Source of the DNA: a bacterium
GTDB lineage: Bacteria > SAR324 > XYD2-FULL-50-16
Direction: 5' to 3'
DNA length: 35,120 bases
Assembly: GCA_024275165.1 (NCBI GenBank)
Contig: JAJRZQ010000001.1
Coordinates: forward strand, 1 to 35,120
The translations under genes and the position numbers were made by a program. Numbering within the stretch: the first letter of the stretch is position 1; every line of letters begins with the position of its first letter. The notes under the pieces are model-generated. The model was not told the DNA's origin. It saw only the letters and a program-made list of their open reading frames with translations, and searched no databases. Shown here in pieces: positions 1 through 8,677 of this stretch.

Positions 1-780
1 AGTCGAGATGGCCGCTTTACCAAAGTGGAATCAGTGGTTTCCGACTCCACCAATGGCGGGGTGATCTGCCGTGATGGCCGCTTTCAATTTCAGCTTGTTG
101 ACCCGCAACCCCTGGTGGTGAGCGAAGTGGCCAAGGTGAAAGAATGGGTGGACGCGGCAAGGAAAGTCAGCCTGATTGTGGGTTCGGGCTTAACGGTCGA
201 AGAAATCTACGCGGCCAAAAAGTTTGCTCAACTCAAGGGCGGGAGTTTGTATTACTTGGCGGGAGAGGTCAAAGAGTCCTCTAAAAAACCCTATGCGAAA
301 ATTGAGTCCTTGGCCAATATCTCGCTTTTGGAAAAGTTGGGAGCCAAACCCTGGCAGGGGGATGACGCTGATTTATGGATCAGCTTAGGGGGCCTGATGA
401 AAAAAGAGGCAGGGAAAAAGCTGGTGGAAATCACCTCGAAACCCACAGGGCAAGCGGACGCGTATTTGCCGATGCTCCATCCCTTGCGAAAAGAAGGTTT
501 CTTTTTAAATCAAGAGGGGGAATTGGGGTTGCTGCAAAGCTTGATTCCCGCCAGGAACCGAGCAGCGATAAGCTTGCTGGCCAGCTTATCTGGTGAGCCC
601 TCCTTGGGGGATTTAACCTCTTTACGCGCTACTTTAGGGCAAGAGGTCCCCGAATTTGCCGAGGCCTTCAAGGCAAGAGAGCGCAAGACAAAAACCAATT
701 TGCCCCCAAAACTGATTGCCTTGGCAGAGAGTTGCTGGGCAAAGCAAGCCGGGGAACACTTTGCCGCCAAGGGGTTATAA
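1..780 (+). CDS. NuoG-like complex I subunit, C-terminal part (5' end outside window)
   Basis: The reading frame is open from the first base, so the gene starts upstream; a GTG at 25 is probably internal. The visible N-terminus (SRDGRFTKVESVVSD, then NGGVICRDGRF) resembles the last cysteine segment of the 4Fe-4S region that precedes the molybdopterin-oxidoreductase-like domain of NADH-quinone oxidoreductase subunit G. About 230 residues follow without recognisable cofactor motifs, consistent with a shortened, degenerate molybdopterin-like domain. In the family this subunit carries electrons through Fe-S clusters in the peripheral arm of complex I on the cytoplasmic side. A related NADH-linked hydrogenase or formate dehydrogenase subunit is the alternative. 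The 5' portion and upstream neighbours would settle it. A terminator-like hairpin follows. Confidence 0.6.
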   Translation, partial: SRDGRFTKVESVVSDSTNGGVICRDGRFQFQLVDPQPLVVSEVAKVKEWVDAARKVSLIVGSGLTVEEIYAAKKFAQLKGGSLYYLAGEVKESSKKPYAKIESLANISLLEKLGAKPWQGDDADLWISLGGLMKKEAGKKLVEITSKPTGQADAYLPMLHPLRKEGFFLNQEGELGLLQSLIPARNRAAISLLASLSGEPSLGDLTSLRATLGQEVPEFAEAFKARERKTKTNLPPKLIALAESCWAKQAGEHFAAKGL

Positions 781-804
781 AAATATTATTTTAAATATTG
801 CCTG

Positions 805-846
805 AAGGGGCTTAAACGCAGTAGATTTGCCTTAGGCCCTTTTTTA
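805..846 (+). terminator. Rho-independent terminator after the NuoG-like gene
   Basis: AAGGGGCTTAA (805-815) pairs with TTAGGCCCTT (832-841) with one bulged G and one G-U pair, and a T run follows at 840-845. It lies between the stop of the first gene and the start of the ferritin-like gene, so the latter is probably transcribed separately or by readthrough. Confidence 0.55.
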
Positions 847-859
847 TTGGAGTTTTTTT

Positions 860-1309
860 ATGAGCGATTTTACGGATATTTTAACCTACGCGATCCAGCT
901 AGAAAGCGACTCGGTTCAAATATACCAAAAATTAGCGGCAAAGGCGGCAAAGCCTGAAATCAGTAAATTTTTTTTAGAGATGGAAGCGCAAGAGCAGGGG
1001 CATAAAAAACGCCTGGAACGCTTTTTGGAGCGTGGTTCCTTACCGCAGACGCAACAAAAAATTACCCTGGATGAGGATTTAGGCCTTGCTGAAATTCTTA
1101 AGGGGGTTGACTTAAGTCGCGAGAATTTGAATTATCAAGATGCCTTGATTATTGGAATGAAGCTGGAAAAAGCGGCCCTGGAGCTATATCGTGGAATGGT
1201 TGATTTCGCTCCAGATGAAGATTCCAAAGAGTTATTTCAATATCTTGCCGACGAGGAAGCAAAGCATAAATATTCTTTTGAAAAAGAATTTGATGATCTA
1301 TTCCCTTAA
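860..1309 (+). CDS. Rubrerythrin-type ferritin-like diiron protein (no rubredoxin domain)
   Basis: 149 residues forming a single four-helix ferritin-like domain. Acidic and histidine ligand motifs typical of rubrerythrin-type diiron sites are visible: E-x-D near residue 15, EAQEQGH near 42-48, a mid-protein KLEKAALELY, and DEEAKH near the C-terminus. The C-terminal rubredoxin (Cys4 iron) domain of classical rubrerythrin is absent, so it belongs to the short ferritin-like/YciE-like group. Family members are implicated in peroxide reduction or iron handling in the cytoplasm; the exact role cannot be read here. The start is the ATG at 860, preceded by GGAG about 7 bases upstream. A hairpin follows the stop. 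Confidence 0.8.
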   Translation: MSDFTDILTYAIQLESDSVQIYQKLAAKAAKPEISKFFLEMEAQEQGHKKRLERFLERGSLPQTQQKITLDEDLGLAEILKGVDLSRENLNYQDALIIGMKLEKAALELYRGMVDFAPDEDSKELFQYLADEEAKHKYSFEKEFDDLFP

Positions 1310-1355
1310 TTTAAATAGGGTATTATACTCAATGCTGAGGTCATAAAAGCGCAAC

Positions 1356-1396
1356 GATTTGAGGCGTCTTTGCTCAAATCCAAGGGTGGATTTTTT
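1356..1396 (+). terminator. Terminator region with two overlapping hairpins
   Basis: GATTTGAG (1356-1363) pairs perfectly with CTCAAATC (1373-1380). Overlapping this, AATCC (1377-1381) can pair with GGATT (1388-1392), directly followed by a T run to 1396. The two hairpins share bases and exclude each other. The simplest reading is the terminator of the ferritin-like gene; an attenuator for the next gene is possible. Confidence 0.45.
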
Positions 1397-1492
1397 AGTC
1401 TTTCGGGGGGGTAGACATCCTTCCATCCTGCATGAAAGAACCTTGAATACTTAAGGTTTTTGAACTCGAATCAGCATAGCAGAGACTCGCCT

Positions 1493-3385
1493 ATGGCTCG
1501 GCCACCTGTAGACAAAACCCAAATCGCCTTTCAAGCCGCGTTGTTGAAGCGAGTGCAGAGCTTTACTCAGAGCAAACTGCAAAGTAAGCCCGTTCAACCA
1601 GGTCAACGCTTATCTGATTTGATCGAAAACCTAGCCCCTCTAAGCAGCGACCAAGTTGAAGAGTTGCTGCTGCCTGAATATAAAAAGCTTATCCCACCTG
1701 AAGAACTCTCTGAAATCAAAGATACTTTTTTGCATATGGTGGGGAATTTAAACCGTTTCCCTCCGGTGAAGCGTTTTTTTATTTTAGAGACGATGGACTT
1801 CTTTCGCAGCTCTATCAGTATTGCGAAATTGATCCCTCCCTTGATCCTCCTCCAGGGGGAGGAGCAGAAAAAAGCAATCGCCGAGTTCATTAAGCCCACT
1901 TTTGTGAGCATCAACAAGAATGTAGAAATCTTAACGGCAACCAACCAAATTTTTGACAGCAAGCGGATTCATTTAGAGCGAGGTAGCCTGTATAGCTTTA
2001 TCAGCGATACGGCGAAAATCATTACCGAACTCTTTGAGCCGGAGTACTTACAGGAATTTATCAATGTGCATGGCTCTGTGGATTTAGTGGGGCAAATCAT
2101 CGAGAGCAATCCCTATTTTACGAATAACAAGATTCCTACCGCGCCCCTGGAAGGAATGATCAGCGACACGGTCCGTTTGCGCAAAACTTTGTTGTCTTTT
2201 GTTTGTTCGATTCAATCCCATGAGGCGTTGTATAATTACGCCACGAAACGCCATGCCTATTATAAGCTGTTTTTGAAAAACGCCATCTTGCCGGGGAAGT
2301 TTCGCGATGTCCCCCCCTATGAGGCGAGTCTGCTTTTAGCCGCTTGCCTGTGGACCAATAAACAGCTCGCGCCCAGCAAAGACTTCATTGCCTCTTTGAT
2401 GGACGCGAATTCCTTTCAAAGCGAAGAAACCCAGCAAAAGCTAGCGCGCTTTTTAGATCTCTTAGCCCCTAAAACGGTCTATCAAGTGATTTTAGACTTA
2501 AAGGCGGCGATGCAAAACTTGACCCATCAAAGCTCAATGGCCGAGTTTGGTCTTTTGCAAAAACTCTCGATAAAAAATATTTTAAAGACGGTTTGGAAGG
2601 CGGTCATCTTGTTTGGAGAAAAGAGCCTCGCCTTTGCCAGTGCCCCCTTTCGCTTGATTTTTGAAGGCTTGAAAGCGACTTATACCGCCTTTATCAAAGA
2701 CAATGCCGCTGAGATGGAAGAGGATGGGGAAACCGCTCCTCTCTCTCATGTGCCGCGAAGTTTACAAAGTTTGCGGGTGGTGAGCCAAAAATATAAAATT
2801 GTTTCCACCGATATTGTGGGGTTGCGTGGGGAGTATGAAGGGGCGAGCCAAAAAGATCGAAATATCAGTCTGCAATGTTTTGGTGGTGAAGAGGGGTTGG
2901 GGCAGTTTACTTTTGTCTTTGAACTGCTTTTAAAACATCTGCAGCAGAATGAGCATGTTAAAATCTTTTCCTTGCCCAGCAATCGGGCGGTGAAAGAATA
3001 TCATCTGAGTTTGTTGTTTGGGGCGCATTTATTTTGCTTTGGCTTGACTCATTTGAAGGCGCATGAAGAGGTCGGGATACAGAAACAAGATATTTTCCCC
3101 TATGCTTTATTGCTGCATAAGGCGGAACGCAAGACCTTCGGTCGGGCATTGAGCCGAATTGTTCCTGAAACGGGGTATCTTTATAATGAGGCTCCCCCCG
3201 AATCGGTTCAGGCCAAGGCGCTGGTTTACGAGTCCTTGTTTCACGCCCTGCACCTGCTTCCTGAATCCTATTGGGAGGAAGAGCATCTGCAAAAGGCCCT
3301 GCTCTTTTTATACGCTCGATTGAACGAGATTGCGGAAAAGGGAGAGCGCTTTTTGTTTATGGAACGCCTACCCCCCGCCAAATAA
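1493..3385 (+). CDS. Large orphan protein, function unknown
   Basis: 630 residues from the ATG at 1493. An upstream TTG at 1460 would add 11 residues, but its AAGG is only 3 bases away, whereas AGAG sits 8 bases before the ATG. The protein has no signal peptide, no clear membrane segment and no catalytic motif I recognise. It looks all-helical, with amphipathic stretches (KLIPPEELSEIKDTF; EYLQEFINVHGSVDLVGQII) and a low-complexity acidic linker near residue 410 (AEMEEDGETAPL) that probably separates a long N-terminal region from a C-terminal domain of about 200 residues. Base composition matches the neighbours, so recent transfer is not suggested. It converges on the next gene with a gap of only 10 bases. 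No function can be assigned. Confidence 0.8.
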   Translation: MARPPVDKTQIAFQAALLKRVQSFTQSKLQSKPVQPGQRLSDLIENLAPLSSDQVEELLLPEYKKLIPPEELSEIKDTFLHMVGNLNRFPPVKRFFILETMDFFRSSISIAKLIPPLILLQGEEQKKAIAEFIKPTFVSINKNVEILTATNQIFDSKRIHLERGSLYSFISDTAKIITELFEPEYLQEFINVHGSVDLVGQIIESNPYFTNNKIPTAPLEGMISDTVRLRKTLLSFVCSIQSHEALYNYATKRHAYYKLFLKNAILPGKFRDVPPYEASLLLAACLWTNKQLAPSKDFIASLMDANSFQSEETQQKLARFLDLLAPKTVYQVILDLKAAMQNLTHQSSMAEFGLLQKLSIKNILKTVWKAVILFGEKSLAFASAPFRLIFEGLKATYTAFIKDNAAEMEEDGETAPLSHVPRSLQSLRVVSQKYKIVSTDIVGLRGEYEGASQKDRNISLQCFGGEEGLGQFTFVFELLLKHLQQNEHVKIFSLPSNRAVKEYHLSLLFGAHLFCFGLTHLKAHEEVGIQKQDIFPYALLLHKAERKTFGRALSRIVPETGYLYNEAPPESVQAKALVYESLFHALHLLPESYWEEEHLQKALLFLYARLNEIAEKGERFLFMERLPPAK

Positions 3386-3395
3386 GTCTTTTGGG

Positions 3396-4007
3396 TTATC
3401 GGCCCTTTAAGCCTTGAACTTTTCTTTTCACCTCTTCGAGTTCCTTTTCTAAATGGAGTAGGCTGTCTCGCAAACGGCGTCGGGCCTTGAGGTTTAAAGC
3501 TTTGGCGTCTTGCAATCGCTTTTGCCTTGCTTGTTTGTATTCGTCTAAGGGTTGGTCTAGATACTTCCGTTCCCAAGCCAGACTCTCTTGATAGGCCTGA
3601 ATGGCTTGGGCCCAATTTTGCTGGGATTGAAAGAGTCGGTTAAAGTGGCTTTGGCTCATCCCCTTGTAGAGGGGAAAGGACTGCATCCCTATGCGCAGGG
3701 TTTGGAGTTGTTGCTCGGTTCCTGTCAGGGCTTGTTCCAAATCCTTAAAGGTGATTTTTTTTTTGATATAGGCTTGCAGAAACCCCGGCAGGGGGGCAAA
3801 GAGTTGCGCCGTTTCTTGATGGATGGCAGCGGCGAATTTTTGAAATTGAACGATGTTCAGGCTATCGAGTTGAACCTGTTTGAGTTCTTTGGCCAGCTCG
3901 GGGGGGAGGGGTTGCTCGGCAAAAAGAAGGGAGTGAAACAGGCAGAGGCTCAGCAGCACGAAGAGGCCAACCCCACTTGAACGAGGATGTAAGCGCAAGA
4001 TCAACAA
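3396..4007 (-). CDS. Exported coiled-coil protein, function unknown
   Basis: 203 residues with an N-terminal signal peptide: positive start, a hydrophobic run (GVGLFVLLSLCLFHSLL), then a likely cleavage after LLFA. The C-terminal third is rich in Lys, Arg, Glu and Leu with heptad-like spacing (LLHLEKELEEVKRKVQ), suggesting a coiled coil. It is predicted periplasmic. The start is the TTG at 4007 preceded by GAAAGGAG; no other start fits the signal peptide as well. It lies 116 bases downstream of the hybrid histidine kinase on the same strand and could be its periplasmic partner, but nothing in the sequence proves that. Confidence 0.75.
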   Translation of the reverse strand: MLILRLHPRSSGVGLFVLLSLCLFHSLLFAEQPLPPELAKELKQVQLDSLNIVQFQKFAAAIHQETAQLFAPLPGFLQAYIKKKITFKDLEQALTGTEQQLQTLRIGMQSFPLYKGMSQSHFNRLFQSQQNWAQAIQAYQESLAWERKYLDQPLDEYKQARQKRLQDAKALNLKARRRLRDSLLHLEKELEEVKRKVQGLKGR

Positions 4008-4123
4008 AGGGGCTCCTTTCAGGCAAGAGGGCTGTTTTCAGTCTGATTCTAACTGGTTCCAGGCGGGGAAGAAAGTCTAAATTTTTTCTTTTTCCGCTAT
4101 GGCTTTAGGAGGGGGTGCTCCGG

Positions 4124-6811
4124 TTAGCCCTTGGCTAAGCAGGCCTGGATGGTTTGACTGAGTTGCTCTTCTCCAATCGGTTTGAACAGCACCTGATCCA
4201 CTCCCTTTTGCCGCAAGCGAGTTTCTAAGGCGGTATCGGCAAAACCGGTGATCAAGACAACGGGGAGCTGGGGCCAATGGGTTTTAATTTTCTGCGTGAG
4301 TGTTTCTCCATTCATTTTCGGCATGGAGAGGTCGCTGAAAACCAAATCGACCTTCCCTTTTTGAGTTCGCAGCCAATCTAGGGCCGTAGTGGCATCGGTA
4401 AAGAGCTGGACTTGATGCCCCATGCTTTCGAGCAAAAGCCCGGTCGCCTTGACAATCGCCGGTTCATCGTCAATTAAGAGAATTTTGATCGGTGTTAAGG
4501 GGGCTTGGGCTTCTAAGCTTGGCTGGGGTGTTTTCTCGGTTTGCAGGAGTTGGGGCAAAAGAATCTCCATGCGCAGGCCTTGAGGGATATTGTCTTTTAA
4601 TAAGATCGCGCCTTTGCATTGGGCAATGATCCCATGCACCACGGCAAGCCCCATTCCCGTGCCTTCCCCAGCCGCTTTGGTGGTGAAAAAGGGTTCAAAA
4701 ACACGGTCTTTGAGTTCCGGGGGGATGCCCGGCCCATTATCTTGAATGATTAAGGAAACATAAGGGCCGGGGGGAATGCCTAGGTTCTGGGCAAAGCTGG
4801 GGTCAAGCTCCAGGATTTCGCACTCAAGCTCAATTTTTCCAGGGGAGTCGCCCAAAGCTTGCGCGCTGTTTCCGATCAGATTCATTAAAACTTGTTGAAT
4901 CTGAGTCGAGTCTGCCAAGATGTAGCAGTGGCTCAAAGAGGGGGTAAAATTCAGTTGAATCTGTTTGTTTAAAGTGGCGCGGAGCAATTTATTGGTTTCG
5001 TGGATCGCCTCGATTAAGTCGAGGGGGTGGAATTGGGTTTCTTCTTTGCGGCTAAAGGTCAAAATTTGTTGGATCAAGTTTTTCGCGCGGTCTCCAGCGG
5101 TGAGGGCTTGATCTAAGTATTCCTCGAGTTTTGTTTGGCCGACGCTTTCTTTTTTCGCGAGCTTCAAATAAAGCACCATGGCGTATAAAATATTATTAAA
5201 ATCATGGGCTACTCCGCCCGCGAGGGTGCCGATGGCCTGCATTTTTTGTGATTGGATTAATTCTTTTTCCATTTCCACCTGCTCGCTTACATCCCGTAAT
5301 AGTATGATATAATTGAGTAGTTCTCGGTCTGGGCCAAAGAGGGGAGAAATCGCCAATTCTCCATAAAAGGGTTGTTGGTTTGCCTTCATCGGCATGCGGC
5401 TGTTGTACTTGCCCCCAAAGCGGAGTTTTTGGTTGATCTCTTCTTGCTGTTGCCAAAAATCCCCGCTCAAGATTTGGGGCAAGGGGGTACCGATAAGCTT
5501 AGTGGAAGAGCTTGAAAAAAGCTGACTCAAAGCAAGGTTGGAGTATTGAATGACCCAATCGGTGTCTAAAATCGCCATTCCTTCGGCAACCTGCTCTAAG
5601 GCGCTGACGAGGTGATGGCGTTCCGCCTCCATTTTGCGTCGTTCGGTGATGTCTTGCAAAAAGGAAACAAAAAGTTTTTCCACCCCCGTAACAATAAAGC
5701 TGGTTTTGACCTCCACCACCTTGTTGGGGCCGGATTTGGGTTGGATCACCCCTTCAAAGGCTTTTTTTCCTTTTGCCGCCGCTCCGGGCATTTGCTCCCA
5801 TAAGGAGGTGGCTTTGGAGGCGGTTAACTTGTCTAAATGTTGGTTTAAAAGTTCTTCCCGCCAAAAGCCGGTGAGGAGGCAAAAGGTTTCGTTGATCTCT
5901 TGAATTCGGCCCTGTTCGTCGACCACCAAAAAGCCTTCTTGGGTGGTTTCTAAAATAGTTTGGTTGCGTTTATTGGAGTTGAGTAAAAACGCTTGAGTGT
6001 CTTTGAGCTTGATCGTTTCTTCGCTCAGGTGGTCTCGTGCCGTTTTTAAGGCCGTGGCGGGCTCTTTCAACCCCCAATGAACAATTCCCCAATAATAGCT
6101 GGTAAAATATAGAATTTTAATCCAATGGCCCAGGTAATTTGAAATCGCGTAGGCATTGGCGTAAAAGGTAAAGATGATTTCAGAGATGACATTTAAAAAC
6201 AGACCGATAATGAAATAAAATTCCAACTTTTTGGGGAGTCCCAAATCCCCTTTCAACATCCAGAGTAGGGCGGCTAAGCTGAATAGGCATACCAAATACT
6301 CCATGGCGAGCTTAAAGCTGGTTTGCCCTTTGCCTTCAACAAACCCTAAGGGGAACCAGTTTGTTCGATAGATAATCGCTAATAAGACGGCGGTGAGGAG
6401 CATGTAAAAAATCAACAACCGATTTTTATCCACCTTTGCCCGTCCCCAAACCACGGCGGCAAAAAAGCTTACCGCTTGCAGCAAACGGGAGGAAACCCAC
6501 AATTGGGTGCCTAAGTTGGTGCTGGAGGGCAAGAAATTACTGCCCGGATAACTAAAGGAGTGAAAGGCGTCGAGGGTGCCTACGCTGACTAGACTAATGC
6601 CGACGATGAGGTAAAAGGCTTGGCCGCGTTTTTCTTGAGTGTGCCATAAGATGGCAAAAATCGCGAAGCCGATTAAGATGGTGATCCCCTCTGCGAGGGT
6701 ATGCGTTAGGAGAAAGTTGACCCGACTCAGCTCGAAACCAAAGTAACCGAAAAAAAAGAAAATCAAAGGTAGAGTGATCCATCTTTTTAGGCTGTCGATT
6801 TTCCCTCTCAC
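4124..6811 (-). CDS. Hybrid sensor histidine kinase: MASE3-PAS-PAS-HisKA-HATPase-REC
   Basis: 895 residues from a GTG start preceded by AGGGA. Residues 1-245 hold seven or so membrane segments with the signature of the MASE3 sensory domain (LDAFHSFSYPG; TQLWVSSR). Two PAS domains follow at about 280-390 and 400-510. The kinase core has the phospho-acceptor H536 in VAHDFNN, the N box with N648, DNGPGIP at 691-697 and GEGTGMGLAVV. A C-terminal receiver (about 776-895) has acidic pair D781/D782, phospho-acceptor D827 and K877. All catalytic residues are present. It is an inner-membrane kinase whose ligand is unknown. No partner output gene is adjacent, but a NarL-type regulator and a CheA-like kinase lie upstream on the same strand. 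Confidence 0.93.
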   Translation of the reverse strand: MRGKIDSLKRWITLPLIFFFFGYFGFELSRVNFLLTHTLAEGITILIGFAIFAILWHTQEKRGQAFYLIVGISLVSVGTLDAFHSFSYPGSNFLPSSTNLGTQLWVSSRLLQAVSFFAAVVWGRAKVDKNRLLIFYMLLTAVLLAIIYRTNWFPLGFVEGKGQTSFKLAMEYLVCLFSLAALLWMLKGDLGLPKKLEFYFIIGLFLNVISEIIFTFYANAYAISNYLGHWIKILYFTSYYWGIVHWGLKEPATALKTARDHLSEETIKLKDTQAFLLNSNKRNQTILETTQEGFLVVDEQGRIQEINETFCLLTGFWREELLNQHLDKLTASKATSLWEQMPGAAAKGKKAFEGVIQPKSGPNKVVEVKTSFIVTGVEKLFVSFLQDITERRKMEAERHHLVSALEQVAEGMAILDTDWVIQYSNLALSQLFSSSSTKLIGTPLPQILSGDFWQQQEEINQKLRFGGKYNSRMPMKANQQPFYGELAISPLFGPDRELLNYIILLRDVSEQVEMEKELIQSQKMQAIGTLAGGVAHDFNNILYAMVLYLKLAKKESVGQTKLEEYLDQALTAGDRAKNLIQQILTFSRKEETQFHPLDLIEAIHETNKLLRATLNKQIQLNFTPSLSHCYILADSTQIQQVLMNLIGNSAQALGDSPGKIELECEILELDPSFAQNLGIPPGPYVSLIIQDNGPGIPPELKDRVFEPFFTTKAAGEGTGMGLAVVHGIIAQCKGAILLKDNIPQGLRMEILLPQLLQTEKTPQPSLEAQAPLTPIKILLIDDEPAIVKATGLLLESMGHQVQLFTDATTALDWLRTQKGKVDLVFSDLSMPKMNGETLTQKIKTHWPQLPVVLITGFADTALETRLRQKGVDQVLFKPIGEEQLSQTIQACLAKG

Positions 6812-6986
6812 TAGATCCCTTTTGTGCTGTTGCGCTATTTGTTTTGTCGAGAGTAAACCGAGAAGGGGCAGGTTGCAACAGCTTGGTTATTTTGCCGGTT
6901 TGTTGGTCGGGTTTAAAGTGGATTGGTTTTTATTATGGTTTGATATTTTAGGTAATTGTTTTAATCCAAGGGAAGTTTTCTCCCTT

Positions 6987-8534
6987 TTACTGGCTTACTC
7001 TTGATTCGTGGAAGTTGTTTTTTTGCTCCAAAGAGGTCATTTTGTTCAGCTTGGTTGTCGGTAGCGGGGGGGGTATCAATTCGCTTGGGAGGGTGATTTG
7101 AAAACTCATTCCCTGCCCGGCTTGACTGTGATGAGTCATCTTCCCTTGAGATTGCGCAACCCAATCTTGTACCGCGTCTAAGCCAACGCCTCGCCCAGAA
7201 GCCAAGTCTGGATTTAAGTTGGAAGAAAAGCCGGGTCGATAGATCAAAGACTCAATCTCTGCGTCGCTCATGGCGGCGAGTTCTTCTGGGTTGTGGAGGC
7301 CTTGAGAAAGCGCGACCTCTTTGAGTTGGTTTAAATCAAGGCCTTGGCCGTCATCTTTTACCTGAATCAGGTATTGGTCATCGGTTGATTTGAGTTCCAA
7401 TTGGATTAAGCCTTGGGGGTGTTTCTTTTCTTCTTGGCGCTTTTTTACCCGTTCAATTCCATGGACGCAGGCGTTGCGGACAAGGTGCAAGAGGGGGCCT
7501 TGCATGTCTTTACAGATAGCTGGAGGCAGGCGTAAAATCTCGTTTCGCACTTTGAGCTCAATTTCTTTGCCTTGAGCGGCGCCCCATTCAATCACCCTCT
7601 GGCGGAGCAGGGTTAAAAAATCATCAAAATTGTATGGCTCTTCGGTGAAGAGACGGGTTTTTAGGTCCTGCCAAGCGGAGTATAATTCGTTGAATTGCCT
7701 TTGTTTTTCCGGTTCTAAGCTTGAGGTGGCTTGAAGCTGTCGCAAGATTAGGCCCTCGAGGCGCTCACTTTGGTCCAACCAAGAGTTTTGCGCAGGAAGG
7801 CGAGTCGGGGGGCAGTCTAAGGGGGCTAGGCTTGAGGGTTCTTGCCCTTGATGCAAGATCAGGGAGCGGAGTTGGAGCAGCAGGCGCTGAATCCGCAAAA
7901 TATTGGCCAAGCTTAGCGGTTCTTTGAGTTCAGCGGCTTCGGAATAAAAATGATACAAGACCTGTAGCCATCCTTGAGCGGCCGGTAGGCCGTCTTTACG
8001 GGCAAAGAGGTCGAGCGCGTCAATGGCTTGCAAGCAATTGGTTAGGTTGAACAGCTCGGCTTTTCCCTCCATGACGGCGAGATGATCTAAGGATTTCTCT
8101 AGGGTGCAGAGGTGGTTTTTGACTTGGCGGAACTCGCGGATATCGGAATGGACCTCAAAATTACGTTGTAGCTGTTCGGTATAATGTCGGATCTCTTCGC
8201 TGAGGCTTGCGACCTCAGCGATGAAGAGGCGTTTTAAGAGGGCAACCCCTTCTAAGAGGAGGCCTCGAACCTCGCTGTTTAAGGGATGCTGATGCTCGCG
8301 CAGGTAGGCTAAAAAACTTTCGATGCCGTGGCAGAGTTGGCTGACTTGGCGGAGATCTAAAAAGCCGGCACCGCCTTTGATGGTGTGAATTTGCCTAAAA
8401 ATAAGATGGAGGTCTTCTGCGAGCCCGTCAAAGGGGTTACCCCAGTGGGTTAAAACCTGCTCTATGGTTTCGATACGAAGCTTCGTTTCCGCTTGGTAGG
8501 TAGTGAGCAGGTTTTCTTCTTGTTGTTCTGGCAT
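6987..8534 (-). CDS. CheA-like histidine kinase (Hpt plus HATPase) lacking the CheW-like domain
   Basis: 515 residues from the ATG at 8534, which has GGGGGGAAAAAAC directly upstream; an in-frame ATG at 8558 lacks a ribosome site. An N-terminal Hpt (P1) domain carries the phospho-acceptor H50 in IHTIKGGAGF. A long helical middle follows, then a CheA-type ATPase domain (LLHLVRNACVHGIE, DDGQGLD, SGRGVGLDAV, GQGMSFQITLP). The protein ends right after the ATPase domain: the P5/CheW-like regulatory domain and a separate CheY-binding P2 are not seen. It therefore may not couple to chemoreceptors as classical CheA does. It sits between a NarL-type regulator and a hybrid kinase on the same strand. CheW is encoded about 5 kb away on the other strand. 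Confidence 0.85.
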   Translation of the reverse strand: MPEQQEENLLTTYQAETKLRIETIEQVLTHWGNPFDGLAEDLHLIFRQIHTIKGGAGFLDLRQVSQLCHGIESFLAYLREHQHPLNSEVRGLLLEGVALLKRLFIAEVASLSEEIRHYTEQLQRNFEVHSDIREFRQVKNHLCTLEKSLDHLAVMEGKAELFNLTNCLQAIDALDLFARKDGLPAAQGWLQVLYHFYSEAAELKEPLSLANILRIQRLLLQLRSLILHQGQEPSSLAPLDCPPTRLPAQNSWLDQSERLEGLILRQLQATSSLEPEKQRQFNELYSAWQDLKTRLFTEEPYNFDDFLTLLRQRVIEWGAAQGKEIELKVRNEILRLPPAICKDMQGPLLHLVRNACVHGIERVKKRQEEKKHPQGLIQLELKSTDDQYLIQVKDDGQGLDLNQLKEVALSQGLHNPEELAAMSDAEIESLIYRPGFSSNLNPDLASGRGVGLDAVQDWVAQSQGKMTHHSQAGQGMSFQITLPSELIPPPLPTTKLNKMTSLEQKNNFHESRVSQ

Positions 8535-8569
8535 GTTTTTTCCCCCCAAGAAAATCATTTTTATGATTT

Positions 8570-8600
8570 AAGGTTCCTCTAAAAAATTCAGAGGCGTCTT
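8570..8600. repeat. Degenerate short palindrome resembling the ends of the dispersed repeat family
   Basis: AAGGTTCCTCT (8570-8580) and AGAGGCGTCTT (8590-8600) form an imperfect hairpin. The core CCTCTaaaaaattcAGAGG resembles the joined ends of the repeat family seen at 16172, 17619, 26257 and 27464. It lies just upstream of the CheA-like gene. Membership is tentative. Confidence 0.4.
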
Positions 8601-8677
8601 AACTATAACAAGAAAAAAGGGGGAAGGTCTATCGGGGAGTTCCTGATTTTAATAGGGGGAAACCCTTAGAAAAAGGG

